Of a DNA stretch of 64,000 bases, positions 33,240 to 40,693 are shown piece after piece. The notes beneath the pieces were generated by a model. It was not told where the DNA came from, made no database searches, and saw only the letters and a list, made by a program, of their open reading frames with translations. The translations under genes were made by a program, and so were the position numbers. The DNA comes from Cupriavidus necator A5-1. Its GTDB lineage: Bacteria > Pseudomonadota > Gammaproteobacteria > Burkholderiales > Burkholderiaceae. The stretch lies in the NCBI RefSeq assembly GCF_000744095.1, contig NZ_JQLI01000008.1:1798001-1862000 (forward strand), given 5' to 3'. Every line of letters starts with the position of its first letter. The stretch's first letter is position 1.

Positions 33240-34319
33240 ATGCCGATGTTCAAGCAGCAAATCCGCCTGTGCACCAGCCGGGATGGCGTTCGCCTTGCTT
33301 ATGCCATCACGGGCTGTGGCGCGCCGCTGGTCAAGGCGGCCAACTGGATGAGCCACCTCGAGTTCGATGTGGGCAGCCCGGTGTGGAGCCATATGATCAC
33401 GGCGCTGTCGGCCAGGCATATGCTGATCCGCTATGACGAACGCGGCTGCGGGCTGTCCGACCGTGACATCGAAGACCTCTCCTTCGACGCCTGGCTGCGC
33501 GACCTGGAAACCATCGTCGACGCCACCGGGGTCGAGCATTTCCCGCTGCTGGGTATCTCGCAGGGCGCATCGATCGCGGTGGCCTATGCGGTCGCGCATC
33601 CGGAGCGCGTCAGCCACCTGGTGCTGCACGGCGGCTATGCGCGCGGGCGACTCAAGCGCGACAATCTCAGCCCGAGCCTGCGCGAGGAGGCCGAGCTGAT
33701 GAACAAGCTCGCCGAACTCGGCTGGGGCCAGGAGAACCCCGCCTTCCGCCAGTTCTTCACCACGCAGTTCATCCCCGGCGGCACCGCCGAGCAGCATGCG
33801 TGGTTCAACGAGCTGGAACGGGTCTCGACTTCGCCGATGAATGCCTCGCGCTTTATGCGCGTGTTCAACGAGATCGACGTGGTGGCACTGTTGCCGAAGG
33901 TGTCGTGCCCGACGCTGGTGCTGCACGCGGTGCGCGACGCGCGCGTGCCCTTCGACGAAGGGCGCCTGATCGCCAGCGCGATCCCCGGTGCGCGCTTCGT
34001 GCCGCTGGAAAGCGGCAACCACCTGCTGCTCGAGACCGAGCCCGCGTGGCGCCGCTGGCTGGACGAGGTGCGCGCCTTCCTGCCGGCTGCCGAACCGGTG
34101 CGCGATCCCGCCTTTACCTCGCTGACGCGGCGCGAGCGCGATATCGTCGAACTGATCGCGCAGGGCCGCGACAACGCCCAGATCGCCGCCCATCTCGACC
34201 TGTGCGAGAAGACCGTGCGCAACCACATCACCAGCATCTTCGCCAAGCTGGAAGTGGAGAACCGCTCCCAGGCCATCGTGCTGGCGCGCAAGGCCGGTTT
34301 CGACCGCGCCGGCGCGTGA
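33240..34319 (+). CDS. Alpha/beta hydrolase fused to a LuxR-type DNA-binding domain
   Basis: A 359-residue fusion. Residues about 8-280 are an alpha/beta hydrolase with nucleophile Ser107 (GISQGAS), an acid region 'VLHAVRDARVPFDEG' and histidine in 'LESGNHLLLETEP'. Residues about 290-352 are a GerE/LuxR helix-turn-helix ('LTRRERDIVELIAQGRDNAQ', 'CEKTVRNHITSIFAKLEV'). The hydrolase residues look intact, so it may sense and perhaps degrade an ester or lactone ligand. The ATG at 33240 is chosen where homology to the fold begins; an open frame extends to 33057. Target genes unknown; the neighbouring accessory genes are candidates. Confidence 0.85.
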   Translation: MPMFKQQIRLCTSRDGVRLAYAITGCGAPLVKAANWMSHLEFDVGSPVWSHMITALSARHMLIRYDERGCGLSDRDIEDLSFDAWLRDLETIVDATGVEHFPLLGISQGASIAVAYAVAHPERVSHLVLHGGYARGRLKRDNLSPSLREEAELMNKLAELGWGQENPAFRQFFTTQFIPGGTAEQHAWFNELERVSTSPMNASRFMRVFNEIDVVALLPKVSCPTLVLHAVRDARVPFDEGRLIASAIPGARFVPLESGNHLLLETEPAWRRWLDEVRAFLPAAEPVRDPAFTSLTRRERDIVELIAQGRDNAQIAAHLDLCEKTVRNHITSIFAKLEVENRSQAIVLARKAGFDRAGA

Positions 34320-34384
34320 GTTCCTGGCTGGTCGCTGTGACGCGGCCGCCGCCTTCCGGCGTCCGTTCGTCCGCTATCCGACCT

Positions 34385-34391
34385 CTTGAAA
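34385..34391 (+). promoter_or_regulatory. Sigma32-like -35 element upstream of the hsp20 pair
   Basis: CTTGAAA is a perfect match to the heat-shock sigma -35 consensus, about 150 bp upstream of the first Hsp20 start. The expected -10 (CCCCATnT) around 34403-34412 is poor, so assignment rests on the -35 and on the genes it precedes. Confidence 0.4.
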
Positions 34392-34510
34392 TCCTTGCGG
34401 CCCGGCACTAACTATGGGTTGCCCAGTCGTCGCGGCAACGCGCGCTGCGTGTTTCTGTTGGTTTGCAGGGGCATGGCAGGAGACCCGGAGCAGCACATGA
34501 GGGCCCTGCG

Positions 34511-34533
34511 CTTCCCCGCTGCATAGAAGGAGG
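34511..34533 (+). promoter_or_regulatory. Possible RNA thermometer hiding the hsp20 ribosome-binding site
   Basis: CTTCC (34511-34515) can pair with the Shine-Dalgarno GGAGG (34529-34533), including one G-U pair, in a short hairpin immediately before the Hsp20 start. Many bacterial hsp20 genes use such thermosensitive hairpins (ROSE/fourU type). The stem is only 5 bp, so this is tentative. Confidence 0.35.
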
Positions 34534-34541
34534 ATCAAACC

Positions 34542-34982
34542 ATGAGTGACTTCTTTTTCGGGGCCGACCCGTTCAGTGAATTCGACCGGATGCAACGGCA
34601 GATGGCGAACCTGTTCGGCGGATTTCCTTCCAGCTTGCGCTCCGGGCGTTTCGGCGCGTATCCCCCGCTCAACCTGGGCACCACTGACGACTCGATCGAG
34701 ATCGTGGTGTTTGCGCCCGGCCTGAAGGCGGACCAGTTCGACCTATCGATCGACAAAGGGTTGCTGACCATCAGCGGCGAGCGTGCCCCGGTCCGGCCCG
34801 AAGGCGATGCCGAGGCGCGACCCTATGCGCAGGAGCGCTTCGCCGGCAGCTTCCGCCGCGTGATCGAGTTGCCGCAGGCGGCCGACCCGGACAAGGTGCA
34901 GGCGCGCTACGTCAACGGCTGCCTGTCGATCAGCGTGGGCAAGCGCGAAGCGTCGCGCCCGCGTGCCATCACCGTCAGCTGA
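34542..34982 (+). CDS. Hsp20-family small heat-shock protein (first of two)
   Basis: A 146-residue chaperone starting MSDFFFGADPFSEFDRMQRQ. An alpha-crystallin domain covers about residues 45-140: 'PPLNLGTTDDSIEIVVFAPG' at the start, 'LSIDKGLLTISGER', and 'ERFAGSFRRVIELPQ'. The C-terminal I-x-I/V motif of oligomer contacts is only loosely present ('AITVS'). RBS AGGAGG is 7-8 nt upstream. It is 15 bp upstream of the second Hsp20, so they form an operon. Confidence 0.93.
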   Translation: MSDFFFGADPFSEFDRMQRQMANLFGGFPSSLRSGRFGAYPPLNLGTTDDSIEIVVFAPGLKADQFDLSIDKGLLTISGERAPVRPEGDAEARPYAQERFAGSFRRVIELPQAADPDKVQARYVNGCLSISVGKREASRPRAITVS

Positions 34983-34997
34983 CGCGAGGAGGAAGCC

Positions 34998-35399
34998 ATG
35001 AACGAATCGAACCAAGTTGTCCAGCGCGACCAGAACGCCATTGCGCAACGCCGCGAGGACACGCAAGCCATGACGCTGGTGCCCGCGGTCGATATTTTCG
35101 AGACCGCCAGCGGCGTCACACTGTGGGCCGACCTGCCCGGCGTGCCGCGTGACAAGCTCGAGGTCAACGTCCACGACGGCAGCCTGCGCATCGAGGGCGA
35201 GGCCGAGGTGCCGACACCGCCGAGCCTGCGCGTGCAGCATGTCGAGGTGCGGCAGCCGCGCTATGCGCGCACGTTCACACTGAGCCCTGACCTGGATGCG
35301 TCGCGCATCGAGGCCAACCTGCAGGATGGCGTGCTGAAGTTGACGATCCCGCGCCGCGAAGAAGCGCGGCCGCGGCGGATCGAAGTCTCGGTCGGCTAA
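34998..35399 (+). CDS. Hsp20-family small heat-shock protein (second of two)
   Basis: A 133-residue chaperone with an alpha-crystallin domain: 'PAVDIFETASGVTLWADLPG', 'LEVNVHDGSLRIEGEAE', 'YARTFTLSPDLDASRIEANL' and 'DGVLKLTIPRREEARPRRIE'. The C-terminal IEV resembles the I-x-V anchor. RBS GAGGAGG precedes the ATG. The two tandem proteins differ considerably and probably co-assemble to hold unfolded proteins under stress. A strong terminator follows. Confidence 0.93.
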   Translation: MNESNQVVQRDQNAIAQRREDTQAMTLVPAVDIFETASGVTLWADLPGVPRDKLEVNVHDGSLRIEGEAEVPTPPSLRVQHVEVRQPRYARTFTLSPDLDASRIEANLQDGVLKLTIPRREEARPRRIEVSVG

Positions 35400-35410
35400 G
35401 CGCGCATCAG

Positions 35411-35443
35411 GCAAGACGGCGGCGCAATGCGCCGCCGTCTTGC
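35411..35443. terminator. Bidirectional hairpin terminator between hsp20 and the ArnA-like gene
   Basis: GCAAGACGGCGGCGC-AAT-GCGCCGCCGTCTTGC is a perfect 15-bp stem between convergent genes. T-tracts are minimal on both sides, but position and stability support termination for both transcripts. Confidence 0.75.
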
Positions 35444-35461
35444 TGTCCCCGCGCCGCGCGG

Positions 35462-36535
35462 CTAAGCCTGGTTCACCAGCGTACGCGCATCGGTCACGTG
35501 CCCGCGGTACGCCTCGAAAATGCGGCGCAGCGCCGCCTCCATGCTGATCCTGGGCTCCCAGCCCAGCTCCTCGATGGTGTTGTCGATCTTCGGCACGCGG
35601 TGCTGCACGTCCTGGTAGCCCTTGCCGTAGAAGTCGCCCGACGAGGTCTCGACGATCTGCGTCTTGCGCGCTTCCTCCGCGTACTCCGGATAGTCCGCCG
35701 CCATCTTCAGCATCATCTCGGCCAGCTCGCGCACCGAGTGGATATTCGCCGGGTTGCCGATGTTGAAGATCTTGCCGGTGGCGATGCCGTTGGGGTTCTC
35801 GATGATGCGCATCAGCGCGCTGATGCCGTCCGAGATATCGGCAAAGGCCCGCTTCTGCGCGCCGCCGTCGACCAGCTTGATCGGCTCGCCGCGCACGATA
35901 TGGCCGAGGAACTGCGTCACCACGCGCGACGAGCCTTCCTTCGATTCGAAGATCGAATCGAGCCCGGCGCCGATCCAGTTGAACGGGCGGAACAGCGTGT
36001 AGTTCAGCCCTTGCTCCATGCCGTAGGCGTGGATCACGCGGTCCATCAGCTGCTTGGAGCAGGCGTAGATCCAGCGCGGCTTGTTGATCGGGCCGTAGAC
36101 CAGCGGCGAGGCCTCGGGATCGAACTCGTCGTCGCTGCACATGCCGTAGACCTCGGAGGTCGACGGGAACACCAGGTGCTTGCCGTACTTGACCGCGGCG
36201 CGCACGATCGGCAGGTTGGCCTCGAAGTCCAGCTCGAACACGCGCAGCGGCTGGCGCACGTAGGTGGCCGGCGTGGCGATGGCCACCAGCGGCAGCACCA
36301 CGTCGCACTTGCGGATGTTGTACTCGATCCACTCCTTGTTGATGGTGATGTCACCCTCGAAGAAGTGCATGCGCGGGTGCTCGACAAGGTCGCCCAGGCG
36401 GTCCGTCGACATGTCCATCCCATAGACCTCCCACGGCGTGGTTTCCAGGATGCGGCGCGTCAGGTGGTGGCCGATAAAGCCGTTGACGCCGAGGATCAGT
36501 ACTTTCTTGCCTTGCATTGCGTTTGACGATGGCAT
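35462..36535 (-). CDS. ArnA dehydrogenase-domain homologue (UDP-glucuronate oxidative decarboxylase)
   Basis: A 357-residue extended SDR enzyme equivalent to the C-terminal half of E. coli ArnA, without the formyltransferase half. NAD is bound by ILGVNGFIGHHL. Catalytic residues of ArnA are kept: Thr-Ser-Glu in 'FPSTSEVYGM', Tyr-x-x-x-Lys in 'IYACSKQLMD', and the Arg in 'GGAQKRAFADISDG'. 'LFRPFNWIGAGLDS' and 'SSGDFYGKGYQDVQHRVP' also match. It converts UDP-GlcA to the 4-keto-pentose leading to L-Ara4N for lipid A. It lies 26 bp after arnT in the same operon. Confidence 0.88.
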   Translation of the reverse strand: MPSSNAMQGKKVLILGVNGFIGHHLTRRILETTPWEVYGMDMSTDRLGDLVEHPRMHFFEGDITINKEWIEYNIRKCDVVLPLVAIATPATYVRQPLRVFELDFEANLPIVRAAVKYGKHLVFPSTSEVYGMCSDDEFDPEASPLVYGPINKPRWIYACSKQLMDRVIHAYGMEQGLNYTLFRPFNWIGAGLDSIFESKEGSSRVVTQFLGHIVRGEPIKLVDGGAQKRAFADISDGISALMRIIENPNGIATGKIFNIGNPANIHSVRELAEMMLKMAADYPEYAEEARKTQIVETSSGDFYGKGYQDVQHRVPKIDNTIEELGWEPRISMEAALRRIFEAYRGHVTDARTLVNQA

Positions 36536-36561
36536 GGGGGAAACAGAATGCGCCGGCGCGA

Positions 36562-38349
36562 CTAGCGCTCGCCGGCGACGGGGAAGTTGGCGACCGCCAC
36601 GCGGCGCCAGTCGCGCGCGACCACGTGCATTGGCACGCGCGTGCTCAGTTCAGCAAAGGTCTGCGGAGGCAGCAGCGCGATGGCGCGCGGGCCGTGCTGC
36701 CAGGCATCGACAAAAGCATCGACGGTCGGCAGCCATTTCTGCGGCTCCTGCTCGGTGCCGAACGACAGTTCGTCGGCCTGCGCGACCATGGTAAGCGGAT
36801 GGTGCAGGTAGAACGGCAGCGTATGGTCCAGCATGCCGACGCCATAGAGCGGCATGCCGGGGCGCAGCACGCGCGCGATCGGCGCCACCATGTCGATGCC
36901 TGACGCCGAGCGCCCGATGGTTTCGTGGCCGAGCAGGGCGATGGAGAAGGCCAGCAGCATGCCCAGCGCATACGCTGTGATACTGGCCATGCGCCCGCGC
37001 CGCCGCAGCAGCCACAGCCCCGCCGCGGCGCTGGCCAGCACCAGAACGAACGCCAGCGCGGCCCACACGGCATAGGCGCGGTACAGCGCATTGGGCGTGT
37101 TGTTGGAATCGAGTGTGGCCACGTAAGGGCTCGCCAGCAGCCCGATCGCGCCCACGACCAGCATCGCGCGCAGCTGGAGGATCCAGGCACGCGCGCCGGT
37201 CCGCGCCAGCGCTACGCCCGCCAGGATTCCCAGCGCCGGGAACACCGGCAGGATATAGCCCGGCAGCTTCGATCCGGACAAGCTGAAGAACACGAAGATC
37301 GACACCGCCCACAGCGCCGCCATCAGCGCGGGCTGGAACGGCCGCGCGCCGCCTGCGCGGGCGGTACCGGCACGCTGCCTGACCGCGCGCACCATGCCGG
37401 GCAGCAGCCCCAGCCACGGCAGGAAGCCACCCAGCACCAGCGGCACGAAGTACCACAGCGCCCCCTTGCGGGCATGCACGGTCGAGGTATAGCGCTGCCA
37501 GTGCTCGTGGATGAAGAAAAAGCGCAGGAATTCCGGGTTGTGCCGTGCCACCAGCCAGTACCACGGCACCGCCACCAGCAGCATTACCGCGATGCCGGCT
37601 GGCGCATGCAGGCGCCGCCAGAGCGCCAGGTCGCGCGTCACGCAGGTGTACACCACCAGCACCAGGCCGGGCAGCACGAGGCCCACCAGTCCCTTGGTCA
37701 GCAAGGCCAGGCCCATCGCCGCCCAGCACGCCAGCATCCAGTTGCGGCGCGTGGCTGGCGTCGCTGACGGATGCTGGGCCAGCAGCATGCTCGCCAGCAC
37801 GCAGGCCATGATGCCGGACAGCGTCATGTCCAGCGTATTGAAGTGCGCGGCGACGTTCCACATCGGCGCGCTGGCCAGCACCAGCCCCGTCAGCAGCCCG
37901 GCGCGCGCGCCGAACCAGCGTGCCGCGGCCAGCATCGACGCGCCCAGCCCGGCGATGCCGGCCAGCGCCACGCACAGCCGCGCCTGCCACTCGCCAATGC
38001 CGAACAGCGCGTACGAGATTGCCGTCACCCACATGTGCAATGGCGGCTTCTCGAAGTACTTCAGGCCGTTATAGCGGATGGTGACCCAGTCGCCGGTGTT
38101 CAGCATCTCGCGGGCGATCTCGGCGTAGCGGCCCTCGTCGGGACCGAGCAGGTGGCGCACGCCCAGCGTGCCGAACCAGGCCAGCGCGAACACCAGCACG
38201 ACCAGCGCCACTGCCAGCGTGGGGACGCCCGCCACCCGGGTGCCGGGCCATGGCAAGGCCGGCCGGGCGGTGACAAGCGCAGGCTCGGCGGCGTGACGAT
38301 CGGAACGATGCCGGGGAACGGCGTGGGCCGGAGGCGGGTGTGACGGCAA
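36562..38349 (-). CDS. arnT: ArnT-like lipid A glycosyltransferase (GT83/PMT family)
   Basis: A 595-residue inner-membrane glycosyltransferase with about 12-13 transmembrane helices. The N-terminal catalytic loop 'HLLGPDEGRYAEIAREMLNT' and 'YNGLKYFEKPPLHMWVTA' are typical of ArnT, which moves L-Ara4N from undecaprenyl phosphate to lipid A, lowering affinity for cationic peptides. The first about 45 residues are Pro/Ala rich and may include an over-long start; the ATG-like start at 38349 is not backed by a clear RBS. It is cotranscribed with the ArnA-type dehydrogenase. Confidence 0.85.
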   Translation of the reverse strand: MPSHPPPAHAVPRHRSDRHAAEPALVTARPALPWPGTRVAGVPTLAVALVVLVFALAWFGTLGVRHLLGPDEGRYAEIAREMLNTGDWVTIRYNGLKYFEKPPLHMWVTAISYALFGIGEWQARLCVALAGIAGLGASMLAAARWFGARAGLLTGLVLASAPMWNVAAHFNTLDMTLSGIMACVLASMLLAQHPSATPATRRNWMLACWAAMGLALLTKGLVGLVLPGLVLVVYTCVTRDLALWRRLHAPAGIAVMLLVAVPWYWLVARHNPEFLRFFFIHEHWQRYTSTVHARKGALWYFVPLVLGGFLPWLGLLPGMVRAVRQRAGTARAGGARPFQPALMAALWAVSIFVFFSLSGSKLPGYILPVFPALGILAGVALARTGARAWILQLRAMLVVGAIGLLASPYVATLDSNNTPNALYRAYAVWAALAFVLVLASAAAGLWLLRRRGRMASITAYALGMLLAFSIALLGHETIGRSASGIDMVAPIARVLRPGMPLYGVGMLDHTLPFYLHHPLTMVAQADELSFGTEQEPQKWLPTVDAFVDAWQHGPRAIALLPPQTFAELSTRVPMHVVARDWRRVAVANFPVAGER

Positions 38350-38489
38350 GGGCGGGTGCTGGCTAGGGGTGGGCCAGGCGTCGGCGTCCGGCGGGAGGGC
38401 TCCGGCGTGACTTTGTCCACGCCGTGGGCATGCGCGGCGTTGAACAAGGCAGGAGCCTGACAGTGCGAGCCTGAGAATAAGCTGCCAAC

Positions 38490-38506
38490 CTTAATGGCAC
38501 ATTAAG
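38490..38506. promoter_or_regulatory. PmrA-box-like site
   Basis: CTTAAT-GGCAC-ATTAAG matches YTTAAK-N5-YTTAAK with one deviation (A for Y) and is also a perfect palindrome with a 5-bp spacer. It lies between arnT (start 38349) and the divergent response-regulator gene (start 38610), so it could control either or both. The remainder of the 260-bp gap shows no gene. Confidence 0.5.
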
Positions 38507-38609
38507 CGGGGTCGCGCACAATGGTGGCGCGATACGTGGCCCGCACCACGCAGTGCGCGATCGCGTGACCGGCACGTAACACCGATCCCACCGGCAATCA
38601 CCCGGAAGA

Positions 38610-39281
38610 ATGAGAATCCTTATCGTTGAAGACGACTCCATGCTGGGCGACGGGCTGCGGCGCGGCCTGCAGCTACTGGACTATGCGGTCGACTGGTTTG
38701 CCACCGGCACCGAAGCCGACCACGCGCTCGACGTCGTCCACTACGACGCCGTGGTGCTGGACCTCGGCCTGCCCGGCGAGGACGGCATGGCGCTGCTGGC
38801 ACGCTGGCGCGCGCGTGGCTGCCGCATCCCCGTGATCGTGCTGACCGCGCGCGATGCCATCGAAAGCCGCATCGGCGGGCTCGACGCCGGCGCCGACGAC
38901 TACCTGGTCAAGCCGATCGAGCTCGATGAACTGGCCGCGCGCCTGCGCGCCGTGACCCGGCGCGCAGCGGGGTTGTCGTCGCCGGTGTGGAAACACGGCG
39001 CACTGGAATTCCATCCAGCCGCGCGCCAGGCGTACTGGCAGGGCAAGCCGGTGGAACTCACCAGCCGCGAAGCCATGCTGCTCGAACTGCTGCTGGCGCA
39101 CCCGAATCGGCTGCTGACGCGCGACATCCTGCGCGACAAGCTCTATGACTGGCAGGGCGGCGTGGAAAGCAATGCGTTGGAAGTCCATATCCACCATCTG
39201 CGCCGCAAGATCCACCCCAAGATCGTGCGCACCTTCCGCGGCGCCGGCTACACGCTGGGCGCGGCGGAGGATTGCGTATGA
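38610..39281 (+). CDS. OmpR-family response regulator, PmrA/QseB-like
   Basis: A 223-residue regulator. The receiver domain has Asp8/Asp9 (VEDD), phosphoacceptor Asp51 ('AVVLDLGLPGEDGM') and Lys in 'DYLVKPIELDEL'. The winged-helix output domain ends 'LEVHIHHLRRKIHPKIVRTF' and 'RGAGYTLG'. The C-terminus overlaps the kinase start by 4 bp (ATGA). The divergent arnT operon and the PmrA-box-like site suggest control of lipid A modification. QseB- and PmrA-type regulators are close relatives, so the name is left open. Confidence 0.9.
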   Translation: MRILIVEDDSMLGDGLRRGLQLLDYAVDWFATGTEADHALDVVHYDAVVLDLGLPGEDGMALLARWRARGCRIPVIVLTARDAIESRIGGLDAGADDYLVKPIELDELAARLRAVTRRAAGLSSPVWKHGALEFHPAARQAYWQGKPVELTSREAMLLELLLAHPNRLLTRDILRDKLYDWQGGVESNALEVHIHHLRRKIHPKIVRTFRGAGYTLGAAEDCV

Positions 39282-40633
39282 CGCTGCAGCGCCGCCTGAT
39301 CCTTGCGGTCCTGATCGCCGCGCCGGTGGTGTGGCTGCTGACCATCGGCATGACCTATGTGCGCGCCCGGCACGAGATCAACGAGCTCTATGACACCGAC
39401 ATGGTGCGCATGGCGCTGCAGATGCATTCGGTGGTGCCGCTGGTCGATGTCGCCGCCGCGCCGTCGCGCACCAGGCTGCCCCAGCTGGTGGAGGGCGATC
39501 AGGGCGATGCCGGCCTGGGCGATCTCGCCATCGCCGCCTGGCTGCCGGACGGCAAGCCGCTGCATCTTGATCCCGAGGGTGACCTGCTGCCGCGCGCCCC
39601 CGGCGTGAAGGGCTTCACCGATATCACCATCAACAAGGAGCCGTGGCGGCTGTACTACCTCGACGACCCCGATACCGGCTGGCGCGTGTGCGTCGGCCAG
39701 CAGCTCGGCGAGCGCAATGAGCTGATCCTGTCCTATATCGCCGCGCAGGTGCTGCCATGGGCCGCCGGCCTGCCGGTGCTGATCGGGCTGCTGATCTGGT
39801 TCATGCGGCGCGCATTGGCGCCGATGCGGGCGTTGTCGGCGGATATCGAAGGCCGCACGCCCGACGACCGCCGGCCGCTCAGCCTGGAGGCCGTGCCTGG
39901 CGAACTGGTGCCGCTGGTCCATGCGACCAACCGGCTGCTGGCGCGCGTATCGGACTCGATCGAGCACGAACGGCGACTGACCGCCGACGCGGCCCATGAG
40001 ATGCGCACGCCGCTGGCCGCGCTCAAGGCGCAATGGGAGATCGCCGAGCGTTCGCCCGACGAGGCCGAGCGCGCCCAGGCGCGCGCCAATGTGGCCACGG
40101 GCATCGACCGGATCGGGCGGCTGGTGTCGCAGTTACTGACGCTGAGCCGGCTGGAAGATGCTTCCGGCCTGCCGTCGCGCCAGCCGGTGAACTGGGTGCC
40201 GGTCGCGCAGCAGGCGCTGTCCGACTGCCTCGGGCTGGCGCGGCAGAAACAGGTCGACGTGGAACTGGAGTGGCCCGCGCAAGGCCAGGCGCCGCTGCCG
40301 GTCGCGGGCGATACCAACCTGCTGTCGCTGATGCTGCGCAACCTGCTCGACAACGCCATCCGCTACAGCCCGCCTGACGCGCTGGTGACGATCGACTTCC
40401 AGCCGGATGGCATCACCGTGCGCGACCAGGGGCCGGGCGTGGCACCAGACGTGCTGGCTCGGCTGGGCGATCGTTTTTTTCGCTGCAGCACCGGGCAGCG
40501 CGAGCAGGGGCACGGCCTTGGCATTTCCATCGCGCAGCGCGTGGCGCGGCTGCATGGGCTGGAGATCGCGTTTTCCAACTGGTCCGATGGGGCGGGTAAG
40601 GGACTGGCGGTGCGGATTGTGCGCAGCGGCTGA
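39278..40633 (+). CDS. Sensor histidine kinase, PmrB/QseC-like
   Basis: A 451-residue membrane kinase. A first transmembrane helix is near the N-terminus ('LILAVLIAAPVVWLLTIGMT'), followed by a periplasmic sensor of about 130 residues and a second helix ('YIAAQVLPWAAGLPVLIGLL'). A HAMP-like linker leads to the H-box 'AAHEMRTPLAALKAQWE', the N-box 'LRNLLDNAIRYSPPDA' and the G-boxes 'VRDQGPGVAP' and 'QGHGLGISIAQRVARLHG'. It presumably phosphorylates the regulator encoded just upstream. The ATG at 39278 overlaps that gene's stop. Confidence 0.92.
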   Translation: MTLQRRLILAVLIAAPVVWLLTIGMTYVRARHEINELYDTDMVRMALQMHSVVPLVDVAAAPSRTRLPQLVEGDQGDAGLGDLAIAAWLPDGKPLHLDPEGDLLPRAPGVKGFTDITINKEPWRLYYLDDPDTGWRVCVGQQLGERNELILSYIAAQVLPWAAGLPVLIGLLIWFMRRALAPMRALSADIEGRTPDDRRPLSLEAVPGELVPLVHATNRLLARVSDSIEHERRLTADAAHEMRTPLAALKAQWEIAERSPDEAERAQARANVATGIDRIGRLVSQLLTLSRLEDASGLPSRQPVNWVPVAQQALSDCLGLARQKQVDVELEWPAQGQAPLPVAGDTNLLSLMLRNLLDNAIRYSPPDALVTIDFQPDGITVRDQGPGVAPDVLARLGDRFFRCSTGQREQGHGLGISIAQRVARLHGLEIAFSNWSDGAGKGLAVRIVRSG

Positions 40634-40642
40634 CAAACAAGA

Positions 40643-40674
40643 ACGCCCCGCACGGTACATCCCGTGCGGGGCGT
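40643..40674. terminator. Bidirectional terminator between the histidine kinase and tex
   Basis: ACGCCCCGCACGG (40643-40655) pairs perfectly with CCGTGCGGGGCGT (40662-40674); TCTT follows on the plus strand and TCTTGTTTGT on the minus strand. It separates two convergent genes and probably serves both. Confidence 0.85.
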
Positions 40675-40693
40675 CTTGCCATGCTCCTGAGGC

